DNA of 64,000 bases from JAXGXJ01 sp050943595 (GCA_050943595.1 JBMNPM010000009.1:1-64000), one strand, 5' to 3'. Shown: positions 49,366 to 58,989, counted from the first letter of the stretch. Notes: generated from the sequence alone by a model not told the origin. Numbers and translations are program-made.

Positions 49366-51529
49366 CAGAATTGAGATATGCGTCGGTGGGGTCTTTGTTC
49401 AAGCGGCTTGAGATGCGGTTGCCTCCGCTTCTCTTTGCGCGATAGAGATGGGCGTCGGCTGCTGCTAAGAGCTCGGTCGGACTACTGCCCTCGAGCGGGT
49501 ATTCGGCGATGCCGTAGCTCATGATGATGGGGATGACCGGTCCCGTTGGGGTGGGAGAGAATCCTGTCTGCCTGAGTTCGGCGCGCACACGCTCGATCGC
49601 ATTGATGGCCTCCTCAGCTGAGGTGCCCGGCAGGATGGTAAGAAACTCATCCCCGCCCTGGCGGGCGATTACGTCAATGCGCCTCAGGGTCCGGCCTAGG
49701 GTGCGGGCCACCGTGTATAGGATCTCATCCCCGGCCCCGTGTCCATATGTGTCGTTTATGAGCTTGAATTTGTCGATGTCCATCACGACCGCGGTAAGTG
49801 GCATCTGTGTCGCATCGGCCCGCGCGAGCTCCTGTTTGAGCATCGTAGTGGCCCCGCGATGGTTGAGGAGTTTGGTCACTGAGTCCCGGATGGCGAGATA
49901 GGCGGCGCTGTCATATTGGAGCGCGTTCCGAAGAGCAATACCTATCTGAGAAGCAAGGGCCAAGACTAACTTCTCGCGCTCCTGTACCTGTTCGTAGACT
50001 TCCGCACGCGATCCGAGGCAGAGAAAGCCTAGGCCCTCTGTGCAAACGATCGTTGGAGCGATGACTACGGTCTTGAAGTGCCCGGTCAAGTCAGGTGCAA
50101 GGTAGCGAAGTGCAAGCTGGTCGAAGCTTATGTGCTCAAGGGAGTCGAAGTCGGGGGCATCAAGCGTTTCGCGCACGCAGCGCAGGAGCTCCATCCTATC
50201 GGTCCGCGACAGTTGCGGACTACCCTGAAAGCGAGGACGATCTTTCTCTCTCCGCCACAGGATGGCGCTGGCGTCGAAGTCGAGCATCTCTTTGGCTAGG
50301 ATAATGCCCGTCCGTACGACCTCTTGGCTGGTAAGGCATTCACTTAAACGGATGGCGGCCTGGTTCAGGAGAGAGAGCTGCTCTTTCTGGGTCTCAAGCG
50401 CCTTGGAGTGGTCGCTGATCGTGGATTGTAGCTGGAGGTTATCGCGCATGACGACGACTTGGCGGGTGGTGGCCAAGATCAGGATAAAAAGCGAACCTAT
50501 TATGATCGTCAGCGTGGCTTCTTGGCTACCGCCTTTGAGTATAACGAACTGCACAAACAGAAGCACGCCTACTATTGGTACGACGCTGTATGGGAGATGG
50601 AGGCTGAGGGTACGGATCAAGCCCGTGGGTAGCTGTGAGCGGATGCTCCGCAGCTTGATCGTCCGACTGTGATGATTATCGAGATAGCAGATGGCCGCCA
50701 CTGCTATGGTGAGATGGCCGGCCAGCCATATGAGGTTGATCCACGTGTGGGTCGGTTCTGTCATGTTCGCTGCCATCAGCAGACAGCCTACATCGGCGAT
50801 TGTGCACAGAAGGAAGGACAATCCCACATACATAATGCTGCGCGGAGGAGGGGATCTGAAGGAGTTGAGTGCGAGTGGGGCCACAGCCGCGAGCAGCATC
50901 GCCTCGCCCAGTAGATACAGGGTCTGGGCGTATATATCGATGGAATCTCTTGCCACGATCGCCTCGTTACCGAAGGCGAGTTGCCATGTGAACAGTGTGA
51001 CTATCAGGCCGAAGGCCATAGAATCGAGGATGGTCGTTATCCGAACGATACGGGGGGCTCGGCTACGGGCCACCAACAAGAACACAGCTGCGAGTGACAA
51101 GAGATAGACAGGAGCCCACATGAAATCCACCACCGAGGGATGTTGTATGGTGACCCCTGTGGCGATCCCGTAGCACACCTCCCAGACTTGGGCAAGCAGG
51201 GCTAATCCCTGGGCTACGGCCAATAAGAACCAGAAGCTCCGCAACTGCCGCCTGACACTGACCCGATAGGCAAGAATCGAGAAGATCAAGGCGATTCCGT
51301 GGACTACGATCTGTACTAGGCTCAAGACGAGTGTTCGCGGATGGCTCGCTGGTACACTGAGATGGCCGATCAGGGCAACCAAGAAGATGGCTCCCGGTAC
51401 CAGCAAGTAGACTCGTTTATAAGGGGATGACTTCTTGCCTATGATCTCAGAGTCTCTTTTATCGCCAGTCCTGGACAATTGCCTCCCCCCGGATAACTGC
51501 CTCCATGCACGGGTCCGTCCGCATATCAA
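49352..51529 (-). CDS. Membrane diguanylate cyclase (GAF-GGDEF)
   Basis: The 725-residue protein has about nine or ten membrane helices (residues 40-365), a short coiled segment (LQLQSTISDHSKALETQKEQ), a GAF-like domain (about 400-550) and a C-terminal GGDEF domain. The active-site loop RQGGDEF begins at about 623 and an RRID at 616-619 is the inhibitory c-di-GMP-binding site (RxxD). It should make c-di-GMP from GTP in response to a membrane or ligand signal. No EAL domain is present. It stands alone, convergent with the frameshifted gene. Confidence 0.9.
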   Translation of the reverse strand: MICGRTRAWRQLSGGRQLSRTGDKRDSEIIGKKSSPYKRVYLLVPGAIFLVALIGHLSVPASHPRTLVLSLVQIVVHGIALIFSILAYRVSVRRQLRSFWFLLAVAQGLALLAQVWEVCYGIATGVTIQHPSVVDFMWAPVYLLSLAAVFLLVARSRAPRIVRITTILDSMAFGLIVTLFTWQLAFGNEAIVARDSIDIYAQTLYLLGEAMLLAAVAPLALNSFRSPPPRSIMYVGLSFLLCTIADVGCLLMAANMTEPTHTWINLIWLAGHLTIAVAAICYLDNHHSRTIKLRSIRSQLPTGLIRTLSLHLPYSVVPIVGVLLFVQFVILKGGSQEATLTIIIGSLFILILATTRQVVVMRDNLQLQSTISDHSKALETQKEQLSLLNQAAIRLSECLTSQEVVRTGIILAKEMLDFDASAILWRREKDRPRFQGSPQLSRTDRMELLRCVRETLDAPDFDSLEHISFDQLALRYLAPDLTGHFKTVVIAPTIVCTEGLGFLCLGSRAEVYEQVQEREKLVLALASQIGIALRNALQYDSAAYLAIRDSVTKLLNHRGATTMLKQELARADATQMPLTAVVMDIDKFKLINDTYGHGAGDEILYTVARTLGRTLRRIDVIARQGGDEFLTILPGTSAEEAINAIERVRAELRQTGFSPTPTGPVIPIIMSYGIAEYPLEGSSPTELLAAADAHLYRAKRSGGNRISSRLNKDPTDAYLNSVNAN

Positions 51530-51800
51530 GACAGGCTCCGGCCATTAGTGGTAGCTAGCCGTGTGCGTTGACAGCTTATTTATCGGCGAGTACGGCGTTC
51601 GGCCTTAGCCGGGGTCACCTGCGCGGCCGAGGTGGTGCAGTTCAACACCCACCTGACGGAACCAGCTCGATTGAGCGGGGTTGTGGCAAAAGCCATAACT
51701 CCTCCCCGCTGTCTTCCAGGGGCTCGACGATAGAAAAGGGGCGCCTTTCGGCGCCCCTTCAAGAGCGATACACGGAGTCCCACCCGGTCGGGCGCGGTTT
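51530..51800. other. Intergenic region after the flx-hdr operon
   Basis: I see no gene. It holds the operon terminator at 51736-51759 and the presumed promoter area of the GGDEF gene, for which I find no clear hexamer pair. Confidence 0.5.
51736..51759 (-). terminator. Rho-independent terminator of the hdr-flx operon
   Basis: On the minus strand AAGGGGCGCC pairs perfectly with GGCGCCCCTT around a GAAA tetraloop and runs into TTTTCT. It lies 41 bases beyond the flxA stop, closing the seven-gene operon. Confidence 0.85.
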
Positions 51801-52721
51801 CTACAGCTCGTTGGGCAACTCCGCCAGTTCGGTCAGCGAGAACACCGGTCCGTCCACGCATACATACTTGGGACCGATGTTGCAGCGTCCGCAGATACCT
51901 ATGCCGCACTTCATCCGTTTCTCGAGCGTTGTGTAGGTCTGCTCGTCGGTAAAACCCAGCGTGCTGAAACTCATGAGGGCGAACTTAATCATGATGGGCG
52001 GGCCACAGGTGATGGCAATGGTGTTCTTGGGATCAGGCTTCATGCGCTCCAGCACATGTGGCACGAGTCCCACATCACACTGCCAGCCGTCACAATCACG
52101 GTCGATAGTGAGCACCAGGTCGACGTCATCGCGTGCCTGCCAGTCCTTGATGTCTTCCTGATACGTGAAGTTCTCGGGAGCCGTGGCGCCGTAAAGGATG
52201 GTGACCTTGGCGTAGTCTGAACGATGCTCGAGAATGTACTCAATGGTGGCCTTGAGGGCCGCTGAGCCGATGCCGCCCATGACGAAAAGGATGTTCTTGC
52301 CCTTCCACGCCTCCACCGGGAAGCCGCGGCCCATGGGGGCACGGATACCCACCTTGTCGCCTTCGGAGAGGTTGTGGAGCGCCTTGGTGACCTCGCCGGC
52401 ACGCATGACCGAGAATTGGATGTATTCGTTCTGTTTTGAGGGCTTGGTGGTGATGGCAAAGGTCGACTCGCCGATACCAAATATGCCGAACTGGCCCACC
52501 TGGCCGGGATCAGAACTGAAATTCTTCATGACCTCCGGATCATCAAAACGCATGCGGAAGGTCTTGATGTTGGGCGTCTCCTCGATGATTTCTATCACCG
52601 TGGCGATCTCGGGACGATAGGAGTTGCCGGCCAGTGTGCCCGCACGTGCGGTGCTGGCGCCAACAACCACGTCGGTCGAGGTGAGGCGCGTCTTGTTTGT
52701 ACTGGTGCCGTTGTCGGCCAT
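51801..52721 (-). CDS. flxA: FlxA-like NAD(P)H:FAD oxidoreductase subunit
   Basis: The 306-residue flavoprotein belongs to the ferredoxin-NADP reductase/HydG group: FAD-binding strands with ESTFAITTKPSKQNEY, a nucleotide-binding VMGGIGSAALKA, and at the C-terminus four cysteines for a [2Fe-2S] cluster (MKCGIGICGRCNIGPKYVC). In the FlxABCD-HdrABC complex of Desulfovibrio this subunit takes electrons from NADH. Here it is the last gene of hdrCBA-flxDCBA, starting directly at the end of flxB. NADH is inferred as donor from the family. Confidence 0.87.
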   Translation of the reverse strand: MADNGTSTNKTRLTSTDVVVGASTARAGTLAGNSYRPEIATVIEIIEETPNIKTFRMRFDDPEVMKNFSSDPGQVGQFGIFGIGESTFAITTKPSKQNEYIQFSVMRAGEVTKALHNLSEGDKVGIRAPMGRGFPVEAWKGKNILFVMGGIGSAALKATIEYILEHRSDYAKVTILYGATAPENFTYQEDIKDWQARDDVDLVLTIDRDCDGWQCDVGLVPHVLERMKPDPKNTIAITCGPPIMIKFALMSFSTLGFTDEQTYTTLEKRMKCGIGICGRCNIGPKYVCVDGPVFSLTELAELPNEL

Positions 52722-53864
52722 CTACGCCTCCTTTTTTCCGGTCGCAGCGGGTGCGGCTGCGCTTGCTGCGACCGGCTCCTCGGACGGCGCGCCCATGACC
52801 CGCAGGACCTCACGGATGTCGACGCGGGTTGGGCAGTGCATGATGCAGCGTCCACAGCCGGAGCACAGTAGGCTGTCGTACTTCTCGGGGTAATACCAGA
52901 ACTTGTGGCTGAAACGGTTGCGGAAGCGATTCGATTTGACCGCGCGGGGATTGTGTCCTGAGGTCTCCTCCGTATAGAGGGGATTGAAGCAGTTATCCCA
53001 CGTGCGATAGCGCTCGCCGCGCGTCCCCACCAATCCGTCGCTGATATTGAAACAGTAGCAACTGGGGCACACATAGGTGCAGGTGCCGCACGATATGCAG
53101 CGCATGGCCAAGTCGTGCCAACCTTGGTCCTCAATGTTGGCCCGCAGGTTCTCACGCACGCCTTCGAGGGCGAAGGGTACATCGACCTTAGCGACGGCTT
53201 GGGCCTTCACGTCGGCCGCAGCATCTGTCTGAGTTTTCTCGGCCTCGCGTAGACCGGCGAAATCCAGGGCTGCTTGGCCTTTCTCGGTCACAGCCTCGAC
53301 AATCATGCCGCCTTCCACCTGGGTCAGAAGCGCATCCACGCCGTCGGACGCTGCAGGCGAACCTCCGACAGCTGTACAGAAACAGGTCGAACGGGGATCC
53401 CGGCAGGTGACGGCGAGCAGCGTGGTTGTCTCACGGCGGGCATTGTAGAGGGGGTCGAAATAGAAGCCTCCATAGCCACCGAAGACGTTGTCCATCTGCA
53501 CGAACCCGCGGGCGTCACACGGTCGCAGCCCGAAGATGACCTGAGCCGGCGCCTCGTTGAGGGCCTCCACCTCGATCGTCTCCCGGGGGATGGTGGGCAC
53601 GGCGTCCTCTGCACCCGCCTCCTCCGCTTTCTCCGGCTCCTCCGTGCGGTATTCGAACGTCAGGTAGGTCTCGGTCTGTGGGAACACCCACTCCTTGGGC
53701 GACTGCTTGGCCAGCAGGGCGTCGAGTTCAACCTCTTTGCCGGGAGCCCAGACCTCGTATTGCACTATACCGTCGGTCTTGACCGGCGCCACCACACGCC
53801 CCTTCTCGGCCAGGTGGGCCAGGAAGGCCGGTAGCTGATCGTTCGCTAAATACTTGATCGCCAT
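52722..53864 (-). CDS. flxB: FlxB-like iron-sulfur subunit
   Basis: The 380-residue protein resembles the beta subunit of sulfhydrogenase-type complexes: a poorly conserved N-terminal half with the ATPxxYF-like GYGGFYFDPLYN and CDARGFVQMDNVFG, and a C-terminal pair of [4Fe-4S] motifs, CISCGTCTYVCPSCYCF and CSGCGRCIMHCPTRVD. It should relay electrons between FlxA and the other subunits. A 40-residue Glu/Ala-rich insert and an Ala-rich C-terminus (VAASAAAPAATG) are lineage-specific. It lies 11 bases after flxC. B and C could be interchanged in naming. Confidence 0.83.
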   Translation of the reverse strand: MAIKYLANDQLPAFLAHLAEKGRVVAPVKTDGIVQYEVWAPGKEVELDALLAKQSPKEWVFPQTETYLTFEYRTEEPEKAEEAGAEDAVPTIPRETIEVEALNEAPAQVIFGLRPCDARGFVQMDNVFGGYGGFYFDPLYNARRETTTLLAVTCRDPRSTCFCTAVGGSPAASDGVDALLTQVEGGMIVEAVTEKGQAALDFAGLREAEKTQTDAAADVKAQAVAKVDVPFALEGVRENLRANIEDQGWHDLAMRCISCGTCTYVCPSCYCFNISDGLVGTRGERYRTWDNCFNPLYTEETSGHNPRAVKSNRFRNRFSHKFWYYPEKYDSLLCSGCGRCIMHCPTRVDIREVLRVMGAPSEEPVAASAAAPAATGKKEA

Positions 53865-53875
53865 CGTCCCTCCTC

Positions 53876-54841
53876 TCAGTCGCCGAATTGGTCTTCGAGT
53901 TTGAAGTACTGGAACACCGGTTTCTCGTCGAGCTTGACGCCCGGCTCGAAAGCGAACATGTCGTAGATCTCCTTGTTCATCTTCCGGTGCAACAGCGAGA
54001 GCGGTATCTCCACCGGACAGGCACGGTCACAGGCGCCGCAGGACGGACAGCGGCCGGCCACGTGGAACATGTGCACCATCTGGAACAGCAGGTTCTCCTT
54101 GGGGCCCACCTTCTGGGCTACTAACTCGGGCTCGCGGGAGCGGTTCACACACTTGTCCCAGCAGAAACATACCGGGCAGACATGGATACAGGCGAAGCAA
54201 CGCACACACGAAGAGTACATTCGTTCCAATAGCGCCTGTCTATCGTCGTTGGAGAGATTCTCGTAGTCGGCGATGTCGCTCCAATCGGGGGCGGCGTCGG
54301 CTGACTCCTGCTCAAGAGGACCGGCCGTGTCATCCGCATAGACCGGGTTGGGATAGCGGCAGGAGCGGCAGGAATCGAGCACCACGTCGTTCTGGGCGTA
54401 GTCCTTCGTCTCCCCTCCGCGCGTAGTGATGCTCACCTTACCTCTCTCGGGAAAGGAGATATCGACGATCTCGTCGGTGAACTCCTTCTCCAGCTTGCGC
54501 CGGTCGACGATGCCGTCGCAGGGCACACCGACCACGTAGAGCTTGTCTTTGTCGACCAACTCCTCCTGCAATAACGCCACCAGGGTCCGGCTGTCACAGC
54601 CCTTGACGCATACGCCGATCTTGGAGTCGGCCGGGTCGGGCATGCTCCGCTTGAGGAACGTGACCAGGTTGTGGTGGCAGAGGGGCGTCCATATCAGCTC
54701 ATCAACGGCAGCCGGGTCTTTCACGAATGCTGGGACCACTTCGGAAGAGTTGTGGCCCTGTTTCCAACCGATGAAGTAGTCTACCCGCCCGTCGCCCAGG
54801 GCCGCCGTGGCGAACTCGCGGATGTGGTCTTGCCGGCTCAC
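53876..54841 (-). CDS. flxC: FlxC-like iron-sulfur subunit (FrhB-type N-terminus)
   Basis: The 321-residue protein begins with a region like the coenzyme F420 hydrogenase beta family (VCVKGCDSRTLVALLQEE, VGVPCDGIVDRRKLE) and ends with two [4Fe-4S] motifs, CVRCFACIHVCPVCFCW and CPSCGACDRACPVE, plus further cysteines in VVLDSCRSCRYPNP. Start is GTG overlapping the flxD stop (GTGA). It is part of the soluble electron-transfer module linking NADH oxidation to HdrA. No F420-binding residues could be identified with confidence. Confidence 0.83.
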   Translation of the reverse strand: MSRQDHIREFATAALGDGRVDYFIGWKQGHNSSEVVPAFVKDPAAVDELIWTPLCHHNLVTFLKRSMPDPADSKIGVCVKGCDSRTLVALLQEELVDKDKLYVVGVPCDGIVDRRKLEKEFTDEIVDISFPERGKVSITTRGGETKDYAQNDVVLDSCRSCRYPNPVYADDTAGPLEQESADAAPDWSDIADYENLSNDDRQALLERMYSSCVRCFACIHVCPVCFCWDKCVNRSREPELVAQKVGPKENLLFQMVHMFHVAGRCPSCGACDRACPVEIPLSLLHRKMNKEIYDMFAFEPGVKLDEKPVFQYFKLEDQFGD

Positions 54842-55326
54842 AGAGCCCTCCCTTCGCGAGGCCCGAGCTTCTCCACCTGGCCCACGAATTCGGTGACCAC
54901 CTGCTGCCAGCGTGCCCCCTCGGAGGCCGAGACCCAGGTCCACCTGAATCGTTCCGGCGGGATGCCGAGGTAGTGGATCATGCGCTCCAGTAGCTCGAAC
55001 TTGCGGCGCGCGTAGTAGTTGCCTTCGGAATAGTGGCAGTCACCGGGGTGACAACCGCTGATGAGCACCCCGTCGGCGCCCTTCTCGAAGGCCTTGAGGG
55101 CGAACAGCGGGTCGATACGACCCGTGCAGGGCACACGGAGCAATCGGATGTTCGCCGGCTGCTTGAAACGACCCACACCGGCTGTGTCGGCTCCAGCGTA
55201 GCTGCACCAGTTACAGACGATGCCGATGATCTTCACCGGACGCTGACCTGCTGAGGCGGCGCCGGCCGGCATGCCGCCCGTCGCCGTGCTCGGGGCTGCT
55301 TTACTTGTGCTTGTTTCTTCGGCCAT
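54838..55326 (-). CDS. flxD: FlxD/MvhD-family [2Fe-2S] subunit
   Basis: The 162-residue protein has the MvhD signature: IVCNWCSYAGAD, VPCTGRIDPLFAL and ISGCHPGDCHYSEGNYYARRK. MvhD-type proteins bind HdrA and pass electrons into it from a partner dehydrogenase. The N-terminal 28 residues are Ala/Ser/Thr-rich and variable. I start at the ATG with AAGGCGGTG upstream; a GTG two codons earlier is also possible. It follows hdrA by 13 bases, and flxC overlaps its stop. Confidence 0.9.
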   Translation of the reverse strand: MAEETSTSKAAPSTATGGMPAGAASAGQRPVKIIGIVCNWCSYAGADTAGVGRFKQPANIRLLRVPCTGRIDPLFALKAFEKGADGVLISGCHPGDCHYSEGNYYARRKFELLERMIHYLGIPPERFRWTWVSASEGARWQQVVTEFVGQVEKLGPREGRAL

Positions 55327-55339
55327 GTTCACCGCCTTT

Positions 55340-57304
55340 CTAAGCGAGGAGGACTTCCTCGATCTGGTCGAGGAGAGCGTCGGTTGAGAATCCCTTGAGG
55401 GAGATGGTGTTCACCGGACAGGTGGCAACACATACGCCACAGCCCTGGCACACGGTCTCGATGACGTGGCTCTTTAAGTCACCCGGCCGCACTTCCTGCT
55501 TCTCAGGCGCGTTGAACGGGCAGACATCGATGCACTTCCAGCAGGACACGCAGTTCTTCTGCTCCACGATGGCGATCATGGGGCTGGTCTTGAGTTTGTC
55601 CTTGGCCAACAGACCGATGACCTTGGAAGCGGTACCCGAAGCTTGGGCTACCGTGGACGGGATGTCCTTGGGCGCTTGGCAGGCTCCTGCCAGGAAGACT
55701 CCAGCGGTGTTGGTCTCCACGGGGCGCAGCTTGGGATGGCCTTCCTTGAGGAAACCGAACTCATCGTACGAGATGTTTAGCTTCTGAGCCAGATCCTGAG
55801 CTCCGTCGGTGGCGGTGATACCGCTGGCCAAGACGACCAGATCGGCGGCTATCTCCACCTGTTCACCGAGCAGCGTGTCGGTGCCGCGCACCATGACTTT
55901 ACCGCCCTCTTCGTACAGCTTGGAGACCCGCCCGCGCACGTACTTGACTCCGTATTCGGTCTGCACGCGCTTGATGAACTCCTCATATCCCTTGCCGGCA
56001 GCTCGGATGTCGATGTAGAAGACATAGACTTCGGTGTCCATGCCCACATGATCCTTAGTGAGCAGTGCCTGTTTGGCTGTGTACATGCAGCAGACGCTGG
56101 AGCAATAGGGGCGGTTGACCGACTCGTCGCGTGACCCCACACACTGGATGAAGACCACTGTCTTGGGCTCTTCGTCGTTGGAGAGGCGCTTCACGTGGCC
56201 GCCGTACGGGCCGGAGGCGTTCAGCATGCGCTCGTACTGGATGCCGGATATGACGTCCTTGATGTGGCCGGAGCCGTACTCGTGGTAATGCTGCTCCCAG
56301 GGGAAGGTCTCAAGGCCTGTGGCTACGATGATGGCACCGAAATGCTTTTGGACGATCTCATCCTTCTGATCGTAGTCGATGGCGTCGGCCGGGCAGACCC
56401 GTTGGCAGACACCGCATCTGCCCTTCTGGAACTGACGGCAATAATCGACCTGGATGGCGGCCCGTTTGGGTACGGCCTGCGGGAAGGGTATATAGATGGC
56501 CTTGGTCGGCTCCAATCCCGCGTTGAAGGAGTCCGGCGCCTTGGCGGGACACTTCTGCACACAGATCTCACAGCCGATACATTTGACCCAGTCGACCATG
56601 GCAGCCTTCTTACGGATATCGACCGTGAAGTTGCCTACGTATCCCGAGACCTTATCCACTTCGCAGTAGGCCATGAGTTCGATGTTCTCGTGCTGGGAGC
56701 AGTCGACCATTCGCGGTGTGAGGATGCAGGCCGAACAGTCGATGGTGGGGAAGGTCTTGTCCAGCTTGGCCATGACCCCGCCGATAGTGGTCTCCTTCTC
56801 CACGATGGTGACCTTGAGCCCGGCGTCGGCGAGGTCGAGTGCGGCCTGGATGCCGGCTACACCTCCGCCGATGACGAGGACGTCCTTGTTGACCTCAACT
56901 TCGTTGGGCCAGAGGGGCTCCAGCTGTCGGGCCTTGGCTACGGCCATGCGCACGATATCCCAGGCCTTGTCGGTGGCCACCGGTATGTCGGTGTGGATCC
57001 AGGAACAGTGTTCGCGGATGTTGGCCATTTCGAACAGATAGGGGTTGAGACCACCTTTGTCCACGCAGCGCCGGAAGGTCACCTCGTGCATGTGCGGGGA
57101 ACAGGCGGCTACAACCACCCGATCGAGTTTCTTGTCCTTGATGGCCTGCTGGATGGCGGCCTGTCCCGGCTCAGAGCACGTATAGATGACGTTCTCGGCG
57201 TGAACCACATCTTTGAGACCGAGGGCCCGGCGGGCTACGTCCTCTACATCGACCGTAGCCGCGATATTGCTGCCGCAATGACAGACGAAGACACCTATCC
57301 TCAT
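55340..57304 (-). CDS. hdrA: Heterodisulfide-reductase-like subunit A
   Basis: The 654-residue flavoprotein has an N-terminal HdrA domain (VFVCHCGSNIA), the FAD-binding VIGGGVAGIQAALDLADAG (from residue 144), cysteine-rich CSACILTPRMVDCSQH, CVGSRDESVNRPYCSSVCC, and ferredoxin motifs CIGCEICVQKCPAK (about 243), RCGVCQRVCP (about 300), CVSCWKCIDVCPF and CQGCGVCVATCPV at the C-terminus. HdrA is the site of flavin-based electron bifurcation in HdrABC complexes. It overlaps hdrB by four bases. Length and motifs are normal and complete. Confidence 0.93.
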   Translation of the reverse strand: MRIGVFVCHCGSNIAATVDVEDVARRALGLKDVVHAENVIYTCSEPGQAAIQQAIKDKKLDRVVVAACSPHMHEVTFRRCVDKGGLNPYLFEMANIREHCSWIHTDIPVATDKAWDIVRMAVAKARQLEPLWPNEVEVNKDVLVIGGGVAGIQAALDLADAGLKVTIVEKETTIGGVMAKLDKTFPTIDCSACILTPRMVDCSQHENIELMAYCEVDKVSGYVGNFTVDIRKKAAMVDWVKCIGCEICVQKCPAKAPDSFNAGLEPTKAIYIPFPQAVPKRAAIQVDYCRQFQKGRCGVCQRVCPADAIDYDQKDEIVQKHFGAIIVATGLETFPWEQHYHEYGSGHIKDVISGIQYERMLNASGPYGGHVKRLSNDEEPKTVVFIQCVGSRDESVNRPYCSSVCCMYTAKQALLTKDHVGMDTEVYVFYIDIRAAGKGYEEFIKRVQTEYGVKYVRGRVSKLYEEGGKVMVRGTDTLLGEQVEIAADLVVLASGITATDGAQDLAQKLNISYDEFGFLKEGHPKLRPVETNTAGVFLAGACQAPKDIPSTVAQASGTASKVIGLLAKDKLKTSPMIAIVEQKNCVSCWKCIDVCPFNAPEKQEVRPGDLKSHVIETVCQGCGVCVATCPVNTISLKGFSTDALLDQIEEVLLA

Positions 57305-58299
57305 GATTTCGCCTCCGTGTCCGCCGTCTCAGTTGCCGCCTTGGCCGTCTCAGCGGCTTTGGCCTTGCGGGCCGCCGCCCTGGCCGCTTTTTCTGCCGCC
57401 TTGCGCTCTTCTTCCGCTCGGACGGCGGCCGCCTTGGAGATGGCCTGATCGATCAGAGGCTTCGGATCGACTACATTTTTCTCCAGCATCATGTCGACGG
57501 CGCTCAATCCCAGCGCCAACCCTATGACCTGCGGCAGGTACAGGATGGGTACCTTGTAGTCGGTCCCCAAGTACTTGTTGATCTGGGCCTGCTTGAGATC
57601 GAGGTTGACATGGCAGAGGGGGCAGCAGACGACGATAGCGTCTGCTCCGGCGGCCAATGCTTGCTGGATCACCTTGCCGCTCAACTGCCGCTGCATCTCC
57701 ATCTTGGGCATGCCTACGCTCGCGCCGCAACATTCGGTCTTGTAGTTCCACCACTTGACGTCGACGCCGGCGGCCTGCAGCAACAGATCCATCATCATGG
57801 GTTGCTCGGGGTTCTCTTCGCCGGTCATTTCGGTCGGTCGGCCCAACAAGCAGCCGTAGTAGGGGGCAACCGCCAACTGGGAGAGGTCGACCTTGACGAG
57901 CGAGGCGATCTTCTCTTCACCCACGAACTTCATAAGGTATTCGGGCAACGAGTATACGGTTACCCGCCCCGTATAGGGGCGGTCGAGAATCTGGTTGACC
58001 TCGGCGCGGAACTCGTCGTTCTTGTGTATCTCCACCTCAGCGGTCTTCTCGCGCTGGAAGCACGAGGGGCAGGGTGCCAGCATCTCGTTCCCTACCAGGG
58101 CCGCTTGGCGTAGGTTGCGCGCGGCCAGGGATTGAGCCAGCAGGTGATCCATCATGTGTGCGGGGGTTGAACCGCAGCAGGTCCAGTCCGGCACTTCCTT
58201 CAGTTCTACCTGCAAGGCAGCCAACATTCTGCGCGTGGCTTGATCGAACTCGGCTGAGGAATGGACGAGGGAGCAACCTGGATAGTAAGCCAGGGTCAT
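57301..58299 (-). CDS. hdrB: Heterodisulfide-reductase-like subunit B
   Basis: The 332-residue subunit has two CCG domains: DWTCCGSTPAH with APCPSCF, and KTECCGASVG with VVCCPLCH, which hold the two unusual non-cubane [4Fe-4S] clusters that cleave disulfides in HdrB. The C-terminal 45 residues form an Ala/Lys/Glu-rich helix tail that is not part of the fold. It is overlapped by hdrC upstream and hdrA downstream, four bases each. The natural disulfide substrate in bacteria, such as DsrC in sulfate reducers, is not established here. Confidence 0.93.
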   Translation of the reverse strand: MTLAYYPGCSLVHSSAEFDQATRRMLAALQVELKEVPDWTCCGSTPAHMMDHLLAQSLAARNLRQAALVGNEMLAPCPSCFQREKTAEVEIHKNDEFRAEVNQILDRPYTGRVTVYSLPEYLMKFVGEEKIASLVKVDLSQLAVAPYYGCLLGRPTEMTGEENPEQPMMMDLLLQAAGVDVKWWNYKTECCGASVGMPKMEMQRQLSGKVIQQALAAGADAIVVCCPLCHVNLDLKQAQINKYLGTDYKVPILYLPQVIGLALGLSAVDMMLEKNVVDPKPLIDQAISKAAAVRAEEERKAAEKAARAAARKAKAAETAKAATETADTEAKS

Positions 58300-58892
58300 G
58301 ATCGCACCTCGCTCTTACGGCTCCTCTCCCGGTCTTTGGCCCGTTTCATGGTCTTCTCATAGATGCGGCCCACCTCATCGGCGCCGGTCGCCTTCCGGGG
58401 AGTGAACTTCATCTTGCCCTTACTCACCATGGGGCCCATCAGGCCCACGTCGGTCAGAGCCATCTTGGGGTTCATAGTGCCCATGTAAAACCTGGCCATG
58501 GAGTACAACTCTGGAAGCCGGCCGTATTGGGCAACGGATTTCATAAAGGCCTCATTGAAGGTCTTCACATGCTCGGGAACAGTGCGTTCCTGGGCGGTGG
58601 CCACTGTCTTGAGATTTTCGATGATGCCGGCGATGTCGATGTTTCGAGGGCAGCGGGCCGTGCACGTGAGGCACTGGACGCACAACTGGACGGCTTTGGA
58701 GTCCAGCACTCTGTCCACGAGGCCTACCTGCAACATGCGCATGATCTGGTTGGGAGTGTAGTCAAAGGTGAAGGCGGCAGGACAGCCGGCGGAGCAGTTA
58801 CCACACTGGTAACAATCCCTGATGTCAGCCTCGACACTCTTCTTTAGTCTCTCCCGATAGGCCGCCGCCAGTGTCGCGTCGTATCGGATCAA
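58296..58892 (-). CDS. hdrC: Heterodisulfide-reductase-like subunit C
   Basis: The first gene of the operon encodes a 198-residue protein with two classical [4Fe-4S] motifs, CYQCGNCSAGCPAAF (Cys27-37) and CVQCLTCTARCPRN. HdrC passes electrons between HdrA and HdrB. I choose a TTG start because AAGGAGGG lies six bases before it; an ATG 19 codons further upstream would add a Phe/Pro-rich stretch not seen in the family. An extended -10 (TGATATAGT) is found 100 bases upstream. Confidence 0.88.
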   Translation of the reverse strand: MIRYDATLAAAYRERLKKSVEADIRDCYQCGNCSAGCPAAFTFDYTPNQIMRMLQVGLVDRVLDSKAVQLCVQCLTCTARCPRNIDIAGIIENLKTVATAQERTVPEHVKTFNEAFMKSVAQYGRLPELYSMARFYMGTMNPKMALTDVGLMGPMVSKGKMKFTPRKATGADEVGRIYEKTMKRAKDRERSRKSEVRS

Positions 58893-58989
58893 ACCAACCC
58901 TCCTTCTTGGGAAAGATGGGTGCACAAAGCAAAACGAGTCAGCAAACAATCTTTGGACGAATCTTGCCGAGTCGTTCCGTTACGAATCG

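Noticed and set aside
56195..57448. Long open frame of 417 codons antisense to hdrA and hdrB
   Set aside because: It mirrors strongly conserved hdrA coding DNA; the peptide has no recognisable domain and arises from high GC codon bias.
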